A stretch of DNA of 64,000 bases from Quillaja saponaria (GCA_029379385.1 CM055606.1:3286001-3350000), one strand, 5' to 3'. Shown: positions 34,231 to 46,616, counted from the first letter of the stretch. The notes: generated from the sequence alone by a model not told the origin. Numbers and translations: made by a program.

Positions 34231-36395
34231 TAAAAATAAAAAAATAAAAAACTACCAATTGCAAACAAAGATTCCATAAATAAGAGCCAACAAGAGTTTT
34301 AGGAGCCAAATTGAGTAACCAATAGAATAGGAATAATGAGTTCCTCTTAAAATCCAAAACTAAACACTTCACAACCAACATCAACCAATCCCATATATAT
34401 ATATATACCTTGACAAAGAAAAATAATAAGTCCATATATATATTTAGCGAATAGAAAATAAATTCACAATGAACAACCATTCCTAATTAAATTATTTAAC
34501 AAACCAAACTTCCTTCTACGTTGGACATGCTTTCCCTCCGTCACATGGAAGCCAATCTCACATAAAAGCTATTGAAACCATCAATAAAATAATAGAGATG
34601 AAATTTGGACCCACTAATGCAAATAATGTTGCTGAAAATTAATTGGGTGAGGAAAGCAAGTTAAGATGATGAGTATGTGGAGGGTGTAGGAAGAGAAATG
34701 GGTTTGCTGGGTGAGAAGAGAATGGACGTGACAAATATGAGATTGTGTATCAGCCTAAAAGAAGGAAGGAGGGTGTTATGGTTAGATTAATGCCACTTTT
34801 CTAATTTTTATTTATAATAGTGTACAAGATATTTCAAAAAATTTAAAATTATAAGAGACCCACTAATTTCGTATTTCTATCAAATAATAATAAATAAATA
34901 AATAATTTTCTTTCAAATTCTGCAAGAGATTACCTACAAATGTAAATAATTATTTTGTCAATAATACCATTTCAGTTTCTTAATATATATATTAATTTAT
35001 ATATCACGACTATTTCGTAAATTATATTTATGTAACTTTTACTTAAGCTATAAATATAATAAGAACTTTATATAAATATATATATATATAATTTGGCTTT
35101 TAAATTATTTTCTATTTTTTTTTTTTTACTATGCATGTATTTTTCATGTAAAATTATTTATTTGAATGCTTTTATACTGGAAATCATAATATTTTTCTCT
35201 TTTTCCATTTTATTATGTAAGAAAAACTTGTTAGAGATTAAAATTAAGATGAAACAAAGAGTCACAATATCATTTTATAAAATTCTAAGCACACAATCAA
35301 GAATGATTTTAATTTATAATAAAAATAAAATAAAATAATCAAAGCAATGGTATTTATCAAGATTTTGATTCATGCTTTCTTTCTAATGGATGACCCAGAA
35401 AAAAAAAAGGCCTCCAAAATCAATTAGGTTTAAAACGTTATGGTAAATTCAATTCAATTTTTATTAAAAACTTATTAACATAGGTAAAAATAATATAATT
35501 GCAAATCTATAACTATTAAAAATCTTGTTAAATTTAGTACCTAATAAAAAAAAATTCTTTATTATTCCATACTTCTTAACTAATACTTAAAAACTAATTA
35601 TTTTGTATCACAAATAATTTAAATTTATTTTGTCAAACACACTACATTTTTATTTTTATTTTTTTGTTAAGGCAAACACATTACATTTCATTACCATCAA
35701 CAATTATATATTTATTTTTTCTCTCTCAAAATGTTCCCAAAACATTACTTTAAATTGAAGAGTCTCATGTTTTTTCCTTAAAATCAAATAATTTGAAGAA
35801 AATAACTCAAATATTAGATTTGTAAACAAGAACAATTGATAGCATACCTATATATTATACAGTTTTGTTATTTTTTACAAAATGTTTCAGTAAAACAACA
35901 TAACTCAAATAGAATGAAAATATTTCTAAATTGAAAAAAAAAAAAAGTTATTTAATAGTAAAGTTGAAAATTAATCAAGAGCTTATATTTATAGTGAATC
36001 ATTGCAAATATAACTAAGATGTTACGCAAGTGAAATCATATTCCATAAGAATCAATACCTTGTTAATATAAGAAAATTAAATATTTTTAATACTTAATAA
36101 TATAAAAAGGACAAAAGCAGTTACAATCCCATTATAAAACAATATAAAGTCAGAAAGAAATGGAAAAAAAAATTATTATTATTTCAAATATTTTTCCTAA
36201 TTTTATTTCATTGATATTCCAAAAATATGATGAGGCATTTATGTCAGAAACTTATATGGGAGATATGTGTGTATCTAGCATTATTCAAAAGTTATTTATG
36301 TAAAATTTTGAAACAAAAATGAATAAAAATAAAAAATAAATTTTTTAAAAGGTATTTTAGAAAATCAAAAAATTATGCCATTAACCCATTAACCA
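34231..36395. other. AT-rich intergenic
   Basis: No gene. Several (TA)n runs (34396-34408, 35078-35090) and A/T homopolymers are present. Confidence 0.5.
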
Positions 36396-36398
36396 TAT

Positions 36399-36420
36399 AT
36401 ATATATATATATATATATAT
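36399..36420. repeat. (AT)n microsatellite
   Basis: Eleven AT units directly before the AT-rich repeat block. Confidence 0.9.
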
Positions 36421-36424
36421 TGAT

Positions 36425-37640
36425 GTACATATTAATGAAAATAAAATAATAATAATTCATAATATAAACATATATTTTTTTTTAAAAAAATTATAAAAAT
36501 AGGAAGAATAATTAATACAATAATATTATGATCATAAAAATTATATACTTAATATTTCTTTTCATCCGTAACATTTCAAAAAAATTATAATATTATAATT
36601 ATTTGTAACTTATTAAATTAAAAAAAAAATTCAATCTTAATTATTACTTATATATAGTTATTGACAAGTTATAAATTTATTATTATTGAAAAGAATTAGG
36701 ATAAAAAATAATCAATAATCATAAAATAATTAAAGTCATAGGGTATTTATGAAAGAACTAAAATAAAAAAAATCAAATAAATAGAATATTTCAAACAAAA
36801 TAAAAATTAAAAAGTATTTATGTAATAGTAAAACTCATAGGGTATTTAAGAAACTAAACTTTCTTCCCCTAAAAATTAAAATAACAATATATAATTATGG
36901 AAACTATACTAGAAATATTTTTTTCAATTCTTAGTATTAAAAAATTATTTTACAAAATTAGAGAAGAACTAAAAAATATTATAATTATTAGGAACTTATT
37001 AAATAAAAAAAGAAAAAAGAAAAATGACATATAATTGTTGAAAAAATATATTTTTATATTTTTTACGAATTAGAAGTTAAAACAACAAAATAATAATAAT
37101 GAAAACTATGCTTTTAATATATTTTTTTAATTCATAGAAATTTTTTTTTTTAAATTTTAATTAATAAATTTGAGAAAGAAGGAAAAAAAAAAAGAGAAAA
37201 GATTATTAGGTACTTATTAAACAAAACAAAAGAAATTAGAAATTCAATCTTAATTACTATTGACATATAATTATTGAAAAATTGTAGACTTATTAATATT
37301 GAGAAGAATTAGTAAAAAAGAAATCAATAATCCTAAACTAATTGCAGTCCTTATGATATTAAAATAAAGAAAAATTAGAAATTTTTTTAAAAATATAATA
37401 ATCAATTTGAAACAAAATAACAACTAAAGATAATTATGTAATAGATAAACACTCGTAAGAGTATTTGAGTAAATAAAAAAATTCTGTCATTAAGTCATTT
37501 TTATCTAGTATAGATATATTGAACCCTAAAATGACTAAAAAAATGAGTAATAAAGATAACTATGTAATAGATAAAAACTCGTAAGGGTATTTGAGTAAAT
37601 AAAAAATTCCTGTCATTAAGTCATTTTTTTAAAGCTTACT
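36425..37640. repeat. AT-rich dispersed repeat cluster
   Basis: Several degenerate copies share the order: AATTCATAG, TATTGACATATAATTATTGA, a TTAATATTGA(A/G)AAGAATTAG stretch, CAAAATAACAACTAA, TGTAATAG, ACTCGTAAG(A/G)GTATTTGAG and TCTGTCATTAAGTCATTTTT. The terminal part is tandemly repeated at about 37430-37500 and 37549-37628. Related copies lie in intron 5 of the CNL gene and near 53.3 kb. Confidence 0.65.
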
Positions 37641-38092
37641 AAAATTAATTTAATGGGCTTCTGGGGACCACAAAACCGGTCACTGCAATTGGGGTGATGA
37701 CACTTCTATTATGAATTTTCAAATAGTTTGGCTCACAACTATAAATAATAGTATTTCAACGAATTTGGAATTTAGATTATTTGTTTGTTTTACTCTATAT
37801 ATTTTGATAATATTATTCACAAGTAATATTATGCCACACTCACCCTATTTATGTGCGTGTTGTATTCCATTCCAATATGGCCGTCATAATTTGAACAGTG
37901 GTCAATAAGTTGCTTTTCTTTTTCTTAAGAAATTATTAGATTGAATCCACATTCTCATTATTATTATTTCTTTTAAAATGGGAATTCATATGTTGCACTT
38001 TGTAGGCAAATAATGAGAATTTTTTTGGTATGATTTGTGTGTCATTTTGTAAACAAAAAGCAGATTAGCTCGGGAAGCATAAGGAACGAATA
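37641..38092 (+). promoter_or_regulatory. proximal upstream region of the CNL gene
   Basis: The region before the ATG at 38093 is less AT-extreme than the preceding repeat cluster. It has no unambiguous TATA box close to the start, leaving open a more distant promoter with an intron in the leader. Confidence 0.3.
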
Positions 38093-41039
38093 ATGGCAGT
38101 TGTTGTTACCGCTGCTGGGACAGCAGGTCTGGCAATTCTTGGAAAAATTACAGAATTCACGGTGAAACCAGTTGGACGACAACTGGGTTATATTTGCTTC
38201 TACCATAGAAACATGGCTGACCTAGACAACAATATAGGAAAACTCCAGGCAGCAAGAGATACTGTTCAAGATTCTATTGATGTTGCTACGAGGAATGTGG
38301 AAGACATTGCTGCGGATGTTCGACACTGGTTAAGAAAAGTTGATAAGATTCTTCAACATGCAGAGACATTCAAGAATGATCAACGCCACGCGGAGGCAGG
38401 GTGTTGTACTAAATGGTATTGTTCAAACCTTAGGTTGCGACATCAACTTGGCAGAAAAGCCAAGAAGTTGATAATAGAAATTTCTGATCTTTATGTTGAA
38501 AGGGAAACTATAAATACAATATCGCACCCTAAGGATCCACAGCAATTAATTTCGTTAGCTACCACAGGTTATCAGTCCTATAATTCTAGAGAGTCAAATT
38601 TGAAGAAGATTATGGACGATCTAACCAGTACTGATGTCAACTTGATTGGAGTTCATGGTATGCCTGGTGTGGGCAAGACTACCCTAGTCGCAGAAGTTGC
38701 AAAGAGAGCCAAGGCAGAGAATTTGTTTGATGAGGTGGTCAGTGCTGAGGTAAAACGAAATCCCGATATAAAACAAGTTCAAAAGCAAATTGCTGACATG
38801 TTGGGTTTGAAACTGGAGGATGAACATGAAAGAACAAGGGCAGCCCGGTTGCTTGACAGGTTTAAGAACGAGAGAAGTATCCTTGTCATTTTAGATGATC
38901 TTTGGGACGGGATTGATTTGAATATATTAGGAATTCCTTTTGGTGATGATCATCAAAAGGGGCCAAAGAAATTGATGTCTGCTAAAGATAGGGGGGGGGC
39001 CTAAGAAATTGATGTCTGCTAAAGATAGAGAGGGACAGAAGGCAAACGAAGAGGTTCCTATTGATGATCATGATCGCAAGGTATGTAAGATACTGATAAC
39101 TTCTAGAAATGAACAGATATTATCTACAAAGATGGGTTCAAAAACTAATATCTCAATAGGTACTTTAAATGAGGAGGAAGCTAGATTGCTATTCAATAAG
39201 ATGGCAGACGTCAACGATTCTGATAAGAATTACAGATCCTTGCTACCTATTGCAACTGAATTTGCTGACTATTGTGGAGGGTTGCCCATAGCAATCGTTG
39301 CAGTTGCAAGCGCACTAAAAGGGAACAAGTCATTGTCTGAATGGAAGGATGCCTTTAAAAAATTAAAAGGCGATACAGAATTACTGGGAAAGGTGTATTC
39401 TTCATTCCAATTTAGTTATGATAATTTACCAAATCATGATCTTAAATCCACCTTTCTGCTTTGTGCTTTAATGGGTCACAATGTCTCATTTATGGACTTG
39501 TTGAAATACTGTATGGGTTTGAATTTACTACAAGGACCCAGTGGTATGGAAGAAGCTCGAGACAGCTTATGTTCATTGGTTAGAAAGCTAAAAGGCTCAT
39601 GTCTTCTGCTAGAAGGTAACTACAATGACAGTTTTACAATGCATGACCTTGTTCGTGAATTTGCAGAGTCAAAAGTGACTGATCAGCAACATGTTTCATG
39701 GGCTAGTCATCGAAAGATAGATAAATGGCCAGACGTGAATGCCACTAAAGTGTATTGGGAGAATATTGATATCAATATCAGGCTTTCAGATGAAATAAAC
39801 TATCCAAAGCTTCAATTCTTTTACGCATGTTATCAAGATCCTTCCTTAAAAATGCCACCCAATTTTTTCGCGGGAATGGTGCACATCAAAGTATTGAATT
39901 TGACTGGCATGAATTTGTCCTCCTTACCGTCTTCGATCGGACTACTAACAAACCTTTGAACGTTACGCCTAGAGAAATGCAAGTTGGAAGACATAACCTT
40001 GATTGGGATCCTGGAAAATCTGAAAATTCTAAGCCTTTGCGAGTCTATTATAACTTGTTTGCCAGCTGACATTGGGAAACTGATTCACCTTGAGTTGTTG
40101 GATTTGAGTGATTGTCAAATTGAACAAATGGCACCCGAAGTCTTTTCAAGATTAGATAAGTTAGAAGATTTGTATATGAGAAATTGTCATATTAACAATT
40201 TCTGTCATGGGGACTTGAGTGGTTTGCATTTCCTGAATTCTCTTGATATACATATTCAAGATGTTGGCCTTCTGCCGGGGCAGTTGTCCTTTGAAAAGCT
40301 GAGGAGATATAAGATCTTGATTGGAGATGTGTGGAACTGGTCAGGAAAGTTTGATTTCTTAAGGACATTGAAGCTCAAACTGAAAAAGAACATTAATCGG
40401 GTAGCCGGGATTAAAATGTTGTTGAAAACAGTGGAAGAGTTGTATTTGGAGGAATTGAAAAGTGTTAAGAGTATTTTGCATGAATTAAACGAGGAGGGAT
40501 TTCCGCATTTGAAACTTCTTGATATCCAAAATAATTCTGACATTCAATACATTGTTGACAGTAATAAGTGGATTCAACCTCCAGTTACCTTCCCCGAGTT
40601 GGAGTCATTGGTGCTTCACAAATTGGTCAACTTGGAAAAAATTTGGCAAGGTCCAATTAAAACTGCATTGTTTCACAAATTAAGATTAATAAAAGTTGAA
40701 CATTGTGATCGGTTAAAGAGCCTCTTTTCATTTTCCATGGTTGAGGGTCTTTCCCAACTTCGTGAGATTGATGTTTCTCAATGTGTCTTCATGGAGGAGA
40801 TTGTCAATGGAAAAGAAATAAATGACAGAAATATGAGTGCACCATCCGATGAGATTAGCTTTCCTGAATTACGATCTTTGATACTACAACAGCTTCCGAT
40901 GCTTACAAATTTCTACAATATTGGCAATAAGAATTCTTTCTCATCTCAATTGGAACAAGAGCAACGGGAACCAGATACCAAATCCAAAGAGATCATCATT
41001 ACAGAGGATGAGCTTGTCGTGCCACTTTTTGGCAACAAG
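38093..41039 (+). pseudogene. CNL exon 1: coiled coil, NB-ARC and first LRRs
   Basis: The start is the first ATG of the frame (AATAATGGCAG). Residues about 30-140 are a charged helical coiled-coil region with the typical VRHWLRKVDKI segment near 76-86. NB-ARC motifs follow: P-loop GMPGVGKTT at 189-197 and kinase 2 LVILDDLW at 264-271. After the frameshift come RNBS-B CKILITSRN, GGLPIAIVAVA, a RNBS-D-like FLLCALMG and MHD in TMHDLVREFA. LRRs start at SLPSSIGLLTNL. The TGA at 39957-39959 replaces a probable CGA (Arg), a C-to-T change, and LRRs continue in the same frame (TLRLEKCKLEDITLIG). The exon ends at ..GNK with donor GT at 41040. The NB-ARC also carries an unusual charged insertion of about 30 residues between kinase 2 and RNBS-B. 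Confidence 0.9.
38963..39036. repeat. 37-bp tandem duplication causing frameshift
   Basis: AAGAAATTGATGTCTGCTAA starts at 38966 and again at 39003, with a run of nine G between. The added length is not a multiple of three, so the NB-ARC frame ends at TAA (39002-39004). The G run may reflect slippage. A frame that skips one copy would continue normally. Confidence 0.9.
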
Positions 41040-41320
41040 GTATACAAGTTTTCTACTATTTTTTGTTTTTTGGTTTTTGGAAGAAGTAGTTTTGAATAAG
41101 CTCTATTTGTTTAATACATAAATTGTTCATATGCTTACAAAAAAAATTGCTGAATTGGAGATCTATAGACTGTAGTAGCAAAATTTAGTGGTTAATTTGA
41201 ACATATATTTGAAAGTTTGTGCTTCATTGGAAAAAAGAAAATTATTACTATTATTAGAACTTATACTTTAGTTTATTATTCTATGTATGTTTGATTAGGT
41301 TATTACTATTTTGCTCGCAG

Positions 41321-41572
41321 GTCACATTTCCTAACTTGGAGAGTATAAGGCTGATTTCAATTAATTTGGTGAAGATATGGGATGAGAAGTTTTTGGCAAC
41401 TACTTACTTTCAGAACTTGTCAAGTTTGATTATAGTGGAATGTGAAAAAATTGAATATTTATTTTCATCAACCATGGCTAAAAGTTTTGAAGAACTGAAA
41501 TACGTCGAGATAAGTAAATGCAAAATGATGGAAGAGATCTTGCAGTTGGACAGTGGTCACTTCAGTAATGAG
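41321..41572 (+). pseudogene. CNL exon 2 (LRR module)
   Basis: Eighty-four codons between acceptor TTGCTCGCAG and donor GTAATG. It begins VTFPNLESIRLISINLVKIW, the same opening used by later LRR exons, and contains a CEKIEYLFSSTMAKSF repeat. The frame is open. Confidence 0.88.
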
Positions 41573-41732
41573 GTAATGTTTGACACTATAAGTAACCCTG
41601 ACAGTATTACTTTTAGCAAAAAGTAAAAGTGGAGAAAATGGAGATGCATGCTACCTCTTATTGGACCATTTTGAAGCTTCGATAATGAGTAACATGCTTG
41701 ATGCTTAACACATTACACTGATTGCATTGCAG

Positions 41733-42452
41733 GTTGTTTTTCCTAAATTGGAGACTCTGAGAATTTCAAAAATGGATAAATTGAGTAGGATATGGCACGA
41801 CCATGATTTCGCTCCAAAATCATTCGACAAACTTAAAACAGTGGAAATAAGAAGGTGTCATAATCTTGTGACCGTCTTTCCATCATACCAGCCGGAAATA
41901 TTCCAAAATTTAGAGACTTTGGAGGTTGACAGTTGTAACTCATTGGAAGAGATATTTTACCTGCAAGGACTAAACCCTAGAGAAATACAAGAAGATTTCA
42001 TCCCTCAGTTGAAAGTATTGATTCTATGTTCTCTCCGGAGTCTTAAACATGTATCGAGTAATAATGAGAATTCTCATGGGATTTTCAAGTTTCCCAATCT
42101 AAGTGTTGTAAAGATTACTGGCTGCACCAGGTTGAGACATGTTTTCACAGCATCTGTAGCCAAAGATCTTTCAAAGCTTGAAAAACTCGAGATACAATCT
42201 TGTAGTTCACTTGAAGAAATTGTTGAAGAGGAAGATGGAGAGCAAAGGGTTGAGTTTGATTTTCCTCAATTGACTTCTATGGAAGTTTCATATTCGCGTA
42301 GACTCAGGAGTTTCTATGCTGGAGAATATATATTAAAATGTCCCCAATTGAAAAGATTAGAAGTAAATCAGTGTCCAAAGGAAGCTATCTTTACATTCCA
42401 ACAAGTATGTAATGAAAGCAGAAGGCAACAACCATTTTTCTCCCTAGAAAAG
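41733..42452 (+). pseudogene. CNL exon 3 (LRR module)
   Basis: Two hundred and forty codons, open, from VVFPKLETLRISKMDKLSRI to PFFSLEK, with acceptor CATTGCAG and donor GTACGC. The repeats have the pattern L-x-x-L-x-I-x-x-C-x-x-L. No lesions were seen. Confidence 0.9.
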
Positions 42453-42666
42453 GTACGCGGGTAGAAGGTTAGAATTATTGTGGGTTGATTACGTTGCCTT
42501 TGCATGATTTATATTACTGTTTACCCTGTTAACATATTTAAAAATAAACAAAATGAGCGTTTTTATGCTTGAGATAAGATGTTGAGGGTTATAACTTATA
42601 CTAGTACAAGTTTGAGATCATCTTTGAAAATATTAACCCTGCTTGCTTTTAATTTTGGCCACACAG

Positions 42667-43518
42667 GTGATACCTAACTTAGAGGAGTTGACATTGGACG
42701 AAGACCAATCTGAGACGGTAATAAAGCATGGAAACTCTCGTAAAGGACTTTTTCCCAACCTCAAACTGCTAAAACTGCCCTACTTCAAAGGAAGCCTATC
42801 TTGTTCTTGGTTCCTTCATCAAATGCCGCATCTTGAAGAGCTTGTGTTAGAAAGCGAAATTTCTAACAAGAAAATACTCTTCTGTGAAGTTACTGATGAT
42901 AAAGAAAGCGAAACCATGAAAACTATTGAATTGCCTAAAAAGTTAACTTCGAGTGGTATACGAGGACTGAAATATATATTCTTTGAAGAGGGCTCCCAAA
43001 CTGAGTTAGTTGATCTAGTTATTCAAAAACTAGAACACTTAAAGGTGTTGCACTGTCATTACTTGATCAAATTGGCGCAATGCTCTGTATCTTTTGCTCA
43101 TTTGAAATATTTGGAGATAGACAGATGCGACGAATTGAGGAGTTTGGTGACATCTTCCACTGCCAATAGTTTGGTCCAACTGACCTCGTTGAAGATCAGT
43201 GCTTGTAAAATGATTGAAAACATTGTAGCCGATGAAGATGAAGCAGAATGTGATCGTCCAATTATCTTTCAGAAATTGGAATTGCTGGAACTTGATAGAT
43301 TACATTGCCTTACAAGTTTTTACTCAGGGAATCGTGGTTTAAGATTCCAATCCTTGAAATCAATGTTTGCTATCCAATGTCCTAGGATGGAAACCTTCAC
43401 TCGGGGAGACTTAATCGACACACCACGATTAGGAAGAGTATATGTACAGAGAAATGAAGATGATTGGTTTTGGGAGAGCGACCTTAATACCACAATACAT
43501 AAAGTGTTTATTGACTTG
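42667..43518 (+). pseudogene. CNL exon 4 (LRR module)
   Basis: Two hundred and eighty-four codons, open, beginning VIPNLEELTLDEDQS and ending WFWESDLNTTIHKVFIDL before donor GTAAGT. The ending is nearly the same as that of exon 6, so exons 4 and 6 look like duplicated modules. Confidence 0.9.
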
Positions 43519-43814
43519 GTAAGTACCTGTCGATCCCTTAATTAAGTTTTTCATATATTTCAAGATATTTTCTGATTTAACTTTTGGAATTCGTAACTGT
43601 TATATTTTTAACATAAGGATTTAAAATTTCAGAAATTAGGGATGCTTTTGCATTTAATATTTTAGTAGACTCCATAGTTGGATCTTAAATTTCGACCATG
43701 TTGATCGTGCCCATAAAGTTTCACAATTGATTAGCACTAAGTCATATAATTTATTATGTTCTTATTAATAAAAATAATAGCATCATAATGCTAGACAATT
43801 ACTTGGTTTTGCAG

Positions 43815-44510
43815 GTTGCCTTTCATGGCATTGAGTATTTGAGATTATCTGAATATCCCATGTTGAAAGACAAATGGGATAGCCAAGGTCCACTTAAACT
43901 CTTCAAACTAAAAAGGTTATGGTTGGATGAGCGTGAATTTGTTTCCAGTGCAATCTCATCTACTTTACTACAGAGCTTGAACAATCTGGAGAAGATATTT
44001 GTAGACGATTGTGAGTCACTAGTTCAAGTAATTGATATGCAGGGGCTAGGCATTGATGGACATGTTGGGCTGCTACCCCGCTTAAAAGATCTGCGATTGA
44101 CAAACTTAAAAAGATTGGAGCGTATATGGAGTAAGGATCCTCAGGGAATTTTGGACTTGAAGAATCTCAGTTCTCTTACAATTTCTGGCTGCCACAGCTT
44201 GAGGAATTTATTTACTTCTTCCATGTTTTCTGGGCTTTTGGGGCTGCGAAAGATGGAAATTACAGATTGCAAGGAAATGGAAGAAATCATCTGCACAAAG
44301 GCAATATCACAGGATGATCATGCAGCTGCAAGTACTGGCAGTAAAATCATGTTCCCACAACTCAACTTGATAATTCTCATGGACTTGCCCAACTTAACTT
44401 GCTTTTATTCTGGCGATAATACTCTGCAATGTCCTTCGTTATCATGTATTTGTATGGGTACTTGTCCACAAATGAGGACATTTTCTATTGGCAATATTTC
44501 AAACACAAAG
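43815..44510 (+). pseudogene. CNL exon 5 (LRR module)
   Basis: Two hundred and thirty-two codons, open, from VAFHGIEYLRLSEYPMLKDK to FSIGNISNTK, with acceptor GGTTTTGCAG and donor GTTAGT. It contains typical C-H-S-L-R-N-L-F repeats. Confidence 0.9.
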
Positions 44511-45670
44511 GTTAGTTTCTCTCTCTCTCTCTCTATATATATATCTTACTCGCAAAAAAAAAAAAAAAAAAAAATTCCTATGTTAATGACATTAAATATA
44601 TATATAAATATAATAAAAAATTGAAGAAATATTTTTTTATTTTAATCCTAAAGATGGAAGAAAAATTAACACAACAATACTATAATTAGAAGATCTATAT
44701 TCTTAATAAAAAAAATTTAATTCATAGAATTTTCTTAATATTTTAATTTATAAAATTGGGAAGCATTAAAAAATATTATAATCAGTCTATAACTTGTTAA
44801 ATAAAAAATTAAAAAATTTTATCTTAATTACTATTGATATATAGTTATTGATAAATTATAAAGTTATTAATATTAAAAAGAATTAAGAAAAAAAAAATCA
44901 ATTGTCATAAAATAATTACAATCCTATTAATATTAAAATAGAGAAGAACTAAGAAATAAGTAAAAATAAAAAATAGAAAAAAATAAATAGTATATTTGAA
45001 GTGAAATAACAACTAATAGTAAGAACTCATTCGAGTATTTAAGAAAATAATTTTTTTTCAAGTAAAATACTTTTGTAGTTATAAACAAATAAATAAAGCC
45101 AACAAAAAAGAAATTAAATTCATAAATTTCTATGTACAAAAAAATTAATTCTTAAAATGAAAGAAAAATTAAATGTTAAAATAAAAATATTATAATAATA
45201 AAAATTATAATCCGTATATTTTTTTAATTCATATTATTATTATTTTTTAAAATGATTCCTAAATTTGGGAAGAACTAAAAACATTATAACTATTAGAAAT
45301 TTATTGAATAAAAAAATTCAAAAATTCAATCTAAACCACTATTGACATATAAATACTAATTTTTTTTATGATTTAAAATTTAAAGTAATAATATTATAAT
45401 CATGAAAATAATACTTTTAATATTTATTTTAATTCATAAATTTGATAAGAGTTAAAAAAATAAAATTATTTTTAAAAATTTATTGAACAAAAAATTTGAA
45501 GTAATAGTCTAAAGATAACTATGTACTTATAACAACTCATAAGAGTAATTAAAAAATTATGAATTTATGTCATTAGGCCACTTTATGTATAGTATAAATA
45601 TGTGCATGCATCATTCCGTTTGCTTTTTTTTCTTTTCTAATTATTATAACAAAGTCATATATATTTCCAG
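44511..45670 (+). repeat. CNL intron 5 with AT-rich repeat insertion
   Basis: At 1160 bp this is by far the longest intron between the visible exons. It holds (CT)n and (AT)n runs, a 20-nt A run (about 44553-44573) and degenerate copies of the AT-rich dispersed repeat found at 36.4-37.6 kb. The acceptor is TATATTTCCAG. Confidence 0.75.
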
Positions 45671-46616
45671 ATTACGTTGCCTAGCTTGGAAGAATTAGAA
45701 TTGGGATTTAATGATGATCCCAGTCCCAGCATGAGCAAGATAATTTGGGATCTCCAACTTCCGGAACATTCTTATAGTAATATCAAGTTTATTAACATGT
45801 TCGGCAGCAAACTATCAGTTTATATTCTCCTGGGCCACATTCCGATGGGCCTTATTTGGAGATTTGGTAATCTCGAGCAACTTCATCTCTCGTATCTCAA
45901 TGTCGAGGAGTTAAATGTATATGAAGGAAGCGACGGTAAAGAAGAACTTGTCAGGAATGTACTCGCAAAGTTGATGAAACTCAACTTGTCCGGCCTATTC
46001 CAATGTAGAACTTCATTGCTGTCCATAGGCGCAGCATCTTTTGAAAATCTGACAATTTTGCTTGTATCAAGGTGCCATGCATTGTTGAGTGTAGTAAATT
46101 CCTCTGTAGCTACAACTTTGGTGCGACTTACTTACTTGAAAGTAAAATGACTGCGAGAGCATGACTGAAATAATTGCAAGTGAGGGAGGTGAAGCAGAAA
46201 AAGAAGTGAATATTGTTTTCCACCGACTGAAAATATTGATACTTTCAGATTTACCGAGTTTAGCAAGGTTTATCTCCGGAAATCAAACCATCAGATTTCC
46301 GAAATTGGAAATGGTTGTAGTCGTAAAATGTCCAAAGATGGAATCTTTCTCTTGCGGATTAGTAGAGGTACCTGATCAACTGAAGATAGTGCGAGTGCCA
46401 GTGCCAGTGCCAGTGCCAGTGCGAGTGCCAGTGGAAGCAGATGAAGGCTATTTTCCTGAAGATTTGCTTCACAGAGACGATAGACTATGGGAGAAGCACT
46501 GTGTGAACTACCTTGAAGATTTGCTTCACCAGAACCGCAAACTAGAACAAGGCCAATGGTTTTGGATGATTGACTTCAACACCACCATACAAAAGCTATA
46601 TAGCTTCGCCAATCCG
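45671..46616 (+). pseudogene. CNL exon 6 (LRR module), frameshifted
   Basis: The exon opens ITLPSLEELELGFNDDPSPS. The frame is lost at 46148, where AAATGACTGCGAG gives a stop; one extra base explains it, because the next frame continues CESMTEIIASEGG and normal LRR sequence to WFWMIDFNTTIQKLYSFANP before donor GTAAGG at 46617. A hexanucleotide repeat at 46389-46433 encodes alternating Val-Pro. Confidence 0.86.
46389..46433 (+). repeat. coding (GTGCCA)n repeat
   Basis: Seven units of GTGCCA/GTGCGA encode a VPVPVPVPVRVPV stretch inside the last visible LRR exon. The repeat unit is six bases, so length changes keep the frame. Confidence 0.9.

Larger units (their letters stand above)
38093..46616 (+). 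pseudogene. CC-NB-ARC-LRR disease-resistance gene, disabled
   Basis: Six exons joined by GT-AG introns with phase-0 junctions encode a coiled-coil NB-ARC protein with a very long LRR region, of the RPS2 / At4g27190-like class. Such proteins are intracellular immune receptors that switch state by ADP/ATP exchange. Exons: 38093-41039, 41321-41572, 41733-42452, 42667-43518, 43815-44510, 45671-46616. Three lesions break it: a 37-bp tandem duplication at about 38963-39036 (frameshift), a TGA at 39957-39959, and an extra base near 46148. Between lesions the coding sequence is well preserved, so inactivation looks recent, or some lesions could be assembly errors. The true 3' end is unclear; a possible last exon lies at 50256-50396. 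Confidence 0.88.

Noticed and set aside
38093..46616. Programmed frameshifting or alternative splicing to rescue the CNL
   Set aside because: The 37-bp duplication and the nonsense codon lie inside one exon with no suitable splice sites around them, and no slippery-site structure is evident.
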